NCBI GenBank assembly: GCA_964342525.1
Contig: CAYFGQ010000006.1
Coordinates: forward strand, 1 to 64,000
Reading direction: 5' to 3'
From: G963676205 sp964342525
Lineage (GTDB): Bacteria > Campylobacterota > Campylobacteria > Campylobacterales > Arcobacteraceae
Length of the DNA stretch: 64,000 bases
The notes below the pieces were generated by a model. The model was not told the origin of the DNA, made no database searches, and was given only the letters and a program-made list of their open reading frames with translations. Both the position numbers and the translations under genes were made by a program. Shown piece by piece: positions 58,762 to 64,000 of the stretch (position 1 is its first letter; every line of letters starts with the position of its first letter).

Positions 58762-59076
58762 ATGGAAAAAATTAGATTAAAGCTTAAAGCTTATGATCAT
58801 AGAGTTTTAGACAGAAGTGTTGCTTCAATTGTTGAAGCTGTTAAGAGAACAGGTGCTGAATTAATTGGTCCAATTCCGTTACCAACTAAAATCAGAAGAT
58901 ATACTGTTCTTAAAGGTCCACACGTAAATAAAGATAGTAGAGAGCAATTTGAAATCAGAGTTCACTCAAGAATGATTGATATTGTTTCTTCAACTCCAGA
59001 TACAGTGGATTCATTAATGAAACTTGACCTTGCTCCAGAGATAGACGTTGAAGTAAGATCAATGGGTCAAAACTAA
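58762..59076 (+). CDS. rpsJ: Ribosomal protein S10
   Basis: First gene of the S10 operon, 104 residues. MEKIRLKLKAYDHRVLDRSV at the start and LIGPIPLPTKIRRYTVLKGP are typical. In other bacteria S10 (NusE) also takes part in transcription antitermination. The start is preceded by TAAGGA. Confidence 0.98.
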   Translation: MEKIRLKLKAYDHRVLDRSVASIVEAVKRTGAELIGPIPLPTKIRRYTVLKGPHVNKDSREQFEIRVHSRMIDIVSSTPDTVDSLMKLDLAPEIDVEVRSMGQN

Positions 59077-59091
59077 GAAAGGAAATAATAG

Positions 59092-59670
59092 ATGGAATTT
59101 ATCGTTGAAAAAATCGGTATGAGTAGAACTGTTTCAGTACCTGCTACACCTGTTACACTTTTAAAAGTTATTGACACAAAAGTTTGTGAAGTTAATGAAA
59201 ATGGAGTAGCTATCGTTTCTTATGCTGATGGTAAGAAAAATAACAAAGCTATCGAAGGTCAGCAAAAAAAGTATTCTCTTTCTAAAGAGTATAACAGATT
59301 TGCTACAATCAATGTTGCTAACACTGAAGCTGGAGACTTAGATGTTTCAGCTCTAGAAACTGGTGTTGTTGTTAAAACTACTTTCAATACTAAAGGTAGA
59401 GGTTTCTCTGGTGGTATGAAAAGATGGAACTTTGCAGGTGGTCCAGGTGCTCACGGTTCAAGATTCCATAGAAAAGTAGGTTCTATCGGTAATGCTGAAT
59501 GGCCAGGTAGAGTACAACCAGGTAAGAAAATGCCAGGTCAATATGGTAATACAACAAACACAGTTAAAAATGAAGTGATCTCATTTGATGCTGAGAGTGG
59601 AATCCTTGTAGTTAAAGGTTCTGTTTCAGGTGCAAATGGTGCTTTAGGAAAAATAAGGATTGCTAAATGA
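59092..59670 (+). CDS. rplC: Ribosomal protein L3
   Basis: Large-subunit protein of 192 residues that helps form the peptidyl-transferase-near region. FNTKGRGFSGGMKRWNFAGG and GSRFHRKVGSIGNAEWPGRV are the conserved loop. It lies 15 bases after rpsJ and overlaps rplD by four bases (ATGA). Confidence 0.97.
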   Translation: MEFIVEKIGMSRTVSVPATPVTLLKVIDTKVCEVNENGVAIVSYADGKKNNKAIEGQQKKYSLSKEYNRFATINVANTEAGDLDVSALETGVVVKTTFNTKGRGFSGGMKRWNFAGGPGAHGSRFHRKVGSIGNAEWPGRVQPGKKMPGQYGNTTNTVKNEVISFDAESGILVVKGSVSGANGALGKIRIAK

Positions 59671-60269
59671 GTCAAGCAGTAGTATTAAACGAAAAATTTG
59701 AAAATAGTGGAGAATTAGCATTAGACGCTAAATTCGAAGGTATTAACTCTCACAACTTATATCTTTATGTTAAATCTTATATGGCAGGGCTTAGAGCTAA
59801 TACTGCTAGAGTTAAGAACAGAAGCGAAGTAAGTGGTGGTGGTAAAAAACCAAAAGCTCAAAAAGGTTCTGGTGCTGCTAGATGGGGTTCAATGAGATCA
59901 CCTTTATTTACAGGTGGTGGACAAATTTTTGGACCTACAAAAAGAAACTATAACTTAAAAGTTAACAAAAAGCAAAAAGAAGCTGCATTAAGATATGCAA
60001 TTAACGTACACGGTTCAAACGGTACTCTTTTCGCTGCAGATAAAGTATCTGTTGAGTCTGGTAAGACTAAAGATGCTTCAGCACTTTTAGGTAAGTTAAA
60101 CCAAAGAGACACATTAGTAGTTGTAGATACTATCGAAGAAAAAACATATTTAGCATTCAGAAACATCAAAAACTGTTACGTTATTGAAAAATCTGAGTTA
60201 AATGCTTATTTAGTATCAGCTTATAGATCAGTACTTATTGAAAAATCAGTACTTGAAACAATAGCATAA
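59667..60269 (+). CDS. rplD: Ribosomal protein L4
   Basis: 200 residues. The conserved loop lining the exit tunnel is EVSGGGKKPKAQKGSGAARW, and SPLFTGGGQIFGPTKRNY follows. In Escherichia coli L4 regulates its own operon through a leader; the short leader before rpsJ here shows no comparable structure. Confidence 0.97.
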   Translation: MSQAVVLNEKFENSGELALDAKFEGINSHNLYLYVKSYMAGLRANTARVKNRSEVSGGGKKPKAQKGSGAARWGSMRSPLFTGGGQIFGPTKRNYNLKVNKKQKEAALRYAINVHGSNGTLFAADKVSVESGKTKDASALLGKLNQRDTLVVVDTIEEKTYLAFRNIKNCYVIEKSELNAYLVSAYRSVLIEKSVLETIA

Positions 60270-60279
60270 GAGGTTAAAA

Positions 60280-60561
60280 ATGGCAGATATTACAGATATC
60301 AAATCAATCCTCTATACAGAGAAGACAATTGACCTTCAAGAGAATGGTGTAGTTGTAGTTCAAACTAGTCCTAAAATGACTAAGAACGGGTTAAAAGAAG
60401 TATTTAAAGAGTATTTTGGTGTTACTCCAAAGAACATTAACTCTTTAAGACAAAGTGGTAAAGTTAAAAGATTTAGAGGAAGATTAGGAAAAAGAGCTGA
60501 CTTTAAAAAGTTCTATGTAACACTTCCAGAGGGCGCTGAAATAGCGAACCTATCAGCTTAA
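60280..60561 (+). CDS. rplW: Ribosomal protein L23
   Basis: 93 residues at the tunnel exit, where SRP and trigger factor dock. DIKSILYTEKTIDLQE at the start and VKRFRGRLGKRADFKKFYV near the end fit the family. It lies 10 bases after rplD in the canonical order. Confidence 0.96.
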   Translation: MADITDIKSILYTEKTIDLQENGVVVVQTSPKMTKNGLKEVFKEYFGVTPKNINSLRQSGKVKRFRGRLGKRADFKKFYVTLPEGAEIANLSA

Positions 60562-60572
60562 GGGGTTAGAAG

Positions 60573-61400
60573 ATGGCAATTAAAAAATTTAGACCGATTA
60601 CACCTGCTAGAAGATTCATGAGTGTAATGGATACTAGTGATATTACTTCTAAACCAACTGTTAGATCTTTATTAAAAAGAGTAAAAGCTAGCGCTGGTAG
60701 AAACAGTGGTGGTAGAATCACTTCTAGACATAAAGAAGCTGGTGCTAAGAAACTTTACAGAATCATCGATTTCAAAAGAAGAAAATTTGATATCGAAGGT
60801 ACAGTTAGTACTATTGAGTACGATCCATATAGAAACTGTAGAATTTGTCTAATCACATATGCTGATGGTGACAAAAGATATATCCTTCAACCTTCAGGAC
60901 TTAAAGTTGGTGATAAAGTAGCTGCTGCTGAGTCTGGACTTGATATTAAGCCAGGTAATGCAATGGTTCTTAAAAACATCCCAGTTGGTACAATGGTACA
61001 TAATATTGAGATGAAGCCAGGAAAAGGTGGTCAAATCGCTAGATCTGCTGGTGGATATGCACAAGTTATGGGTAGAGAAGATAAATACGTTATCATGAGA
61101 CTTCCATCAGGTGAGATGAGAAAGATCCTTGGTGTATGTATGGCTACTGTTGGTATCGTTGGAAATGAAGATTTCTCAAACATGGTAATTGGTAAAGCTG
61201 GTAGAACTAGACACCTTGGTATTAGACCTCAAACTAGAGGTTCTGCGATGAACCCAGTAGATCACCCACACGGTGGTGGTGAAGGTAAAACAGGTTCTTC
61301 AGGACATCCTGTATCTCCATGGGGTATGCCAACTAAAGGTTATAAAACTAGAAAGAAAAAAGCTAGTGATAAACTAATCATTTCAAGAAGAAAGAAGTAA
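60573..61400 (+). CDS. rplB: Ribosomal protein L2
   Basis: 275 residues, near the peptidyl-transferase centre. NSGGRITSRHKEAGAKKLYR, and the signature with catalytically important histidine in MNPVDHPHGGGEGKT, are present. It lies in normal position between rplW and rpsS. Confidence 0.98.
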   Translation: MAIKKFRPITPARRFMSVMDTSDITSKPTVRSLLKRVKASAGRNSGGRITSRHKEAGAKKLYRIIDFKRRKFDIEGTVSTIEYDPYRNCRICLITYADGDKRYILQPSGLKVGDKVAAAESGLDIKPGNAMVLKNIPVGTMVHNIEMKPGKGGQIARSAGGYAQVMGREDKYVIMRLPSGEMRKILGVCMATVGIVGNEDFSNMVIGKAGRTRHLGIRPQTRGSAMNPVDHPHGGGEGKTGSSGHPVSPWGMPTKGYKTRKKKASDKLIISRRKK

Positions 61401-61409
61401 GGGTTTAAG

Positions 61410-61688
61410 ATGGCAAGAAGTGTAAAAAAAGGACCATTTGTAGATGGTCATTTAATGAAAAAAGTACAAAAAGCTGTTGAAAGCGGTGATAAAAAGCCAA
61501 TTAAAACATGGTCAAGAAGATCAATGGTACTTCCTGATATGATCGGTTTAACTTTCAATGTTCACAATGGTAGATCTTTTGTTCCTGTATATGTTACAGA
61601 AAATCACATTGGTTATAAGCTTGGTGAATTTGCACCAACAAGAACTTTTAAAGGGCACAAAGGTTCTGTGCAAAGAAAGGTTGGATAA
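61410..61688 (+). CDS. rpsS: Ribosomal protein S19
   Basis: 92 residues of the small-subunit head. ARSVKKGPFVDGHLMKKV and IKTWSRRSMVLPDMIGLTF are family features; APTRTFKGHKG near the end. It abuts rplV by a one-base stop/start overlap. Confidence 0.97.
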   Translation: MARSVKKGPFVDGHLMKKVQKAVESGDKKPIKTWSRRSMVLPDMIGLTFNVHNGRSFVPVYVTENHIGYKLGEFAPTRTFKGHKGSVQRKVG

Positions 61689-62020
61689 TGGCAAGAGCAG
61701 TATTAAAATTTATTAGAGTTTCTCCAATTAAAGCTAGACTTGTAGCAAGAGAAGTACAAGGTATGAACGCTGAAGTAGCAATCGCTTCATTAGCATTTAC
61801 ACCAAATAAAGCTGCTGGAATTATCTCAAAGGTAATCGCTTCAGCTGTAGCTAATGCTGGTTTAGAGCCAGAAGATGCAGTTATTACAAGTGCAAGAGTT
61901 GATAAAGCAGCAATGCTAAGAAGATTCGTACCAAGAGCTAGAGGTAGAGCTACTCCAAGATTAAAGCCTACTTCACACATTATGATAGAAGTTGAAGCAG
62001 CTGATAAGGGAGAGAAGTAA
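61688..62020 (+). CDS. rplV: Ribosomal protein L22
   Basis: 110 residues; a tunnel-lining protein. KFIRVSPIKARLVAREVQG and RFVPRARGRATPRLKPTSHI (the beta-hairpin end) are typical; the hairpin is where macrolide-resistance changes occur in other species. Overlaps neighbours by one base on each side. Confidence 0.97.
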   Translation: MARAVLKFIRVSPIKARLVAREVQGMNAEVAIASLAFTPNKAAGIISKVIASAVANAGLEPEDAVITSARVDKAAMLRRFVPRARGRATPRLKPTSHIMIEVEAADKGEK

Positions 62021-62721
62021 TGGGTCAAAAAGTTAATCCAATAGGTTTAAGACTAGGTATCAACAGAAACTGGGATTCAAGATGGTTCCCAAAATATTCT
62101 AAAATGCCTACAAACGTTGCTGAAGATGATAAAATCAGAAAGTTCGTTAAAAAAGAACTTTATTATGCAGGTATCGCTTCAACAATTATTGAAAGAACAG
62201 CTAAGAAAGTTAGAGTTACTATCGTTGCAGCTAGACCAGGAATTATCATTGGTAAAAAAGGTGCTGACGTTGAGAAACTAAAAACTAATCTTTCTGCATT
62301 AGTTGGAAAAGATGTTGCTGTAAACATCAAAGAGGAAAGAAAACCTCAAATCAATGCTCAATTAGCTGCTGAAAATGTTGCTCAACAATTAGAAAGAAGA
62401 GTTGCATTTAGAAGAGCTATGAAAAGAGTAATGCAAAACGCTATCAAAGGTGGAGCAAAAGGTATTAAGGTATCTGTTGCTGGTAGACTTGGTGGAGCTG
62501 AAATGGCTAGAACTGAGTGGTATCTTGAAGGTAGAGTTCCATTACATACACTAAGAGCAAAAATCGATTACGGTTTTGCTGAAGCTCATACAACTTATGG
62601 TTGTATCGGTATCAAAGTTTGGATCTTCAAAGGTGAGGTTCTTGCTAAAGGTATCCAAGAAGAGAAAGAAGATACAAAACCTTCAAAAAGAAAAAGAGCT
62701 CCTAAAAAGAGAGGTGAATAG
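62020..62721 (+). CDS. rpsC: Ribosomal protein S3
   Basis: 233 residues at the mRNA entry. GQKVNPIGLRLGINRNWDS at the start, the KH-domain GIIIGKKGADVEKLK, and GRLGGAEMARTEWYLEGRVP are present. A Lys/Arg-rich C-terminal tail (KPSKRKRAPKKRGE) is longer than in Escherichia coli. Confidence 0.98.
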   Translation: MGQKVNPIGLRLGINRNWDSRWFPKYSKMPTNVAEDDKIRKFVKKELYYAGIASTIIERTAKKVRVTIVAARPGIIIGKKGADVEKLKTNLSALVGKDVAVNIKEERKPQINAQLAAENVAQQLERRVAFRRAMKRVMQNAIKGGAKGIKVSVAGRLGGAEMARTEWYLEGRVPLHTLRAKIDYGFAEAHTTYGCIGIKVWIFKGEVLAKGIQEEKEDTKPSKRKRAPKKRGE

Positions 62722-62723
62722 TC

Positions 62724-63149
62724 ATGTTAATGCCTAAGAGAACGAAATACAGAAAGCAACAAAAAGGTAGAAATAGAGGTAAAGCTTTTAGAGGTAACTC
62801 TTTAGCATACGGAACTATTGGTATCAAAGCTGTTGAGCACGGTAGAATCGATTCAAGACAAATCGAGGCTGCAAGGGTTGCAATGACAAGAAAAGTAAAA
62901 AGAACTGGTAAAGTTTGGATTATGGTATTCCCTGACAAACCACTTACTGCTAAACCACTTGAAACAAGAATGGGTAAAGGTAAAGGTGCTGTTGATAAAT
63001 GGGTTATGAATATCAAACCAGGTAAAGTTTGTTTTGAAATGGCTGGTGTAGAAGAGTCACTAGCAAGAGAAGCATTAACTTTAGCTATGCACAAACTTCC
63101 TTTTAAAACAAAGATTGTAACAAGCGAGAGTGAAAATGAACTATACTGA
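62724..63149 (+). CDS. rplP: Ribosomal protein L16
   Basis: 141 residues, near the A site. MLMPKRTKYRKQQKGRNRG at the start and GKGKGAVDKWV are conserved. Its end overlaps the rpmC start by about 14 bases. Confidence 0.97.
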   Translation: MLMPKRTKYRKQQKGRNRGKAFRGNSLAYGTIGIKAVEHGRIDSRQIEAARVAMTRKVKRTGKVWIMVFPDKPLTAKPLETRMGKGKGAVDKWVMNIKPGKVCFEMAGVEESLAREALTLAMHKLPFKTKIVTSESENELY

Positions 63150-63324
63150 TTTAAAAGATAAAAGCCTTTCAGAGCTAAATGAATTATTAAAAGAAAAGAA
63201 GGTGCTGTCATTTGAGTTAAGATTAAAACTTAAAACAATGCAGCTTACAAATACAAGTGAATTAAGAGCAGTTAAAAAAGATATCGCAAGAATCAATACT
63301 GCTATTACTGCAGCTAAAGCATAA
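63136..63324 (+). CDS. rpmC: Ribosomal protein L29
   Basis: 62 residues from ATG 63136 (MNYTDLKDKSLSELNELLKE), the usual beginning of L29; a GTG six bases earlier is a possible alternative. It lies in part inside the end of rplP, so it depends on coupled translation. Contacts L23 at the tunnel exit. Confidence 0.94.
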   Translation: MNYTDLKDKSLSELNELLKEKKVLSFELRLKLKTMQLTNTSELRAVKKDIARINTAITAAKA

Positions 63325-63335
63325 GGGTCAAGTTT

Positions 63336-63590
63336 ATGAATACACATAAAAGAGAGATTCAAGGTGTTGTTGTAGCAAAGAGTGGAGATAAAACTGTTTC
63401 TGTTTTAGTAACAAGACAAGTTATTCACCCAAGATACCACAAGACTGTAAAAAGATTTAAAAAATACTTAGTTCATGATGAGTCTAATCAAGTTGAAGTA
63501 GGTGATACAGTTACTGCATTAGAGTGTAGACCATTATCAAAAAGAAAGTCATTCAGACTTAAAGATATCGTGGCTAAAGGAGTTAAGTAA
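63336..63590 (+). CDS. rpsQ: Ribosomal protein S17
   Basis: 84 residues. THKREIQGVVVAKSGDKTVS, VIHPRYHKTVKRFKKYLVHD and ALECRPLSKRKSFRL match the family. Overlaps rplN by one base. Confidence 0.96.
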   Translation: MNTHKREIQGVVVAKSGDKTVSVLVTRQVIHPRYHKTVKRFKKYLVHDESNQVEVGDTVTALECRPLSKRKSFRLKDIVAKGVK

Positions 63591-63961
63591 TGATCCAAAG
63601 TTTTACTAGACTAAAAGTTGCTGATAATAGTGGTGCTAAAGAGATCATGTGTATCAAAGTTCTTGGTGGATCTAAGAGAAGATACGCTTCTGTTGGTGAT
63701 ATCATCGTTGCTTCTGTTAAAAAAGCTTTACCACATGGTGGAAAAGTTAAAAAAGGTCAAGTTGTTAAAGCTGTAGTTGTAAGAACTCATAAAGAGATTC
63801 AAAGAGAAAATGGTTCACTAATCAGATTCGATGACAACGCTGCTGTTATTCTTGATGCTAAAAAAGATCCAATTGGAACAAGAATCTTTGGACCTGTTGC
63901 TAGGGAAGTTAGATATTCTGGTTTCATGAAAATCGTTTCACTTGCTCCGGAGGTATTATAA
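63590..63961 (+). CDS. rplN: Ribosomal protein L14
   Basis: 123 residues, normal length. MIQSFTRLKVADNSGAKEIM at the start, KKGQVVKAVVVRTHKE, and the end RYSGFMKIVSLAPEVL are typical. Contacts the small subunit in bridge B8. Confidence 0.97.
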   Translation: MIQSFTRLKVADNSGAKEIMCIKVLGGSKRRYASVGDIIVASVKKALPHGGKVKKGQVVKAVVVRTHKEIQRENGSLIRFDDNAAVILDAKKDPIGTRIFGPVAREVRYSGFMKIVSLAPEVL

Positions 63962-63962
63962 T

Positions 63963-64000
63963 ATGGCTGTTAAATTAAAAATCAAAAAAGGTGATACTGT
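63963..64000 (+). CDS. rplX: Ribosomal protein L24, first codons
   Basis: The start ATG at 63963 follows the rplN stop by one base, preceded by GGAGGT. The reading MAVKLKIKKGDTV is the expected L24 start and matches the canonical gene order. It runs off the right edge after 38 bases. Confidence 0.9.
   Translation, partial: MAVKLKIKKGDT

Noticed and set aside
62702..63211. 169-codon minus-strand frame opposite rplP/rpmC
   Set aside because: Antisense to certain ribosomal-protein genes; composition is a codon shadow.

Overview
The window is a compact, AT-rich bacterial chromosome segment (roughly 30% GC by eye) from the Campylobacterota, most likely an Arcobacter-like genus (Arcobacteraceae). 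The pointers are a single Xer recombinase of the XerH type, a Sox sulfur-oxidation gene at the left edge, methyl-accepting chemotaxis proteins with the group's conserved tip, low-GC codon use, and -10 boxes of the form GATATAAT. No tRNA, rRNA, insertion sequence, prophage or CRISPR array is visible. Nearly all of it is ordinary chromosomal backbone with overlapping genes and short intergenic gaps.

Layout. 1-10 kb (mostly minus strand): the 5' part of soxC, a periplasmic hydrolase, a chemoreceptor, a secreted rhodanese, dnaX, murI, a pilus/competence-like membrane protein and xerH, with a striking set of repeats upstream of xerH. 10-24 kb: an envelope protein, an orphan DUF234 protein, a DMT exporter, a glycosyltransferase, moaA, an SdhB-N-terminus-like protein, a response-regulator/histidine-kinase fusion, nth, a probable ornithine-lipid synthase (OlsF-type) with two small partners, thiL and truD. 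24-38 kb: a chemoreceptor with a c-type haem motif plus a CheZ-like partner, ruvA, ddl, a CheY-like regulator, a DHH phosphoesterase, a HIT protein, a GAF/HD-GYP protein, dnaJ, recR, an HD protein, rpiB, lepB, folD and a tiny lysine-rich protein. 38-47.5 kb: an outer-membrane protein, an ArsR regulator divergent from a sulfurtransferase and a thiol-methyltransferase-like gene, then a MoxR/DUF58/BatABCD operon ending in a DUF218 protein. 47.5-58.5 kb: groES-groEL under a CIRCE element, a GC-rich structured element, a solute-binding protein, a histidine kinase, an SDR, proC, sixA-like, argH, apt, gmhA and a YfaZ-like barrel. 58.6 kb to the end: the S10 ribosomal-protein operon, running off the right edge in rplX.

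Themes. (1) Sulfur: soxC, a one-domain periplasmic rhodanese, and an ArsR / two-domain sulfurtransferase / methyltransferase group that looks like a reactive-sulfur response module. (2) Signalling: two chemoreceptors, a CheZ-like phosphatase, a CheY-like protein, two soluble histidine kinases and an HD-GYP protein. (3) Sequence architecture: almost every convergent gene pair shares a hairpin that includes or adjoins both stop codons; two distant terminators share an identical 32-nt arm; several genes (thiL, recR, nth) have a GATATAAT box so close to the start codon that leaderless transcripts are predicted. No single clearly new defence-like system was found. The most original candidates are the ArsR/sulfurtransferase/methyltransferase module, the OlsF cassette with its tiny membrane partner, the haem chemoreceptor/CheZ pair, and the repeat cluster in front of xerH.
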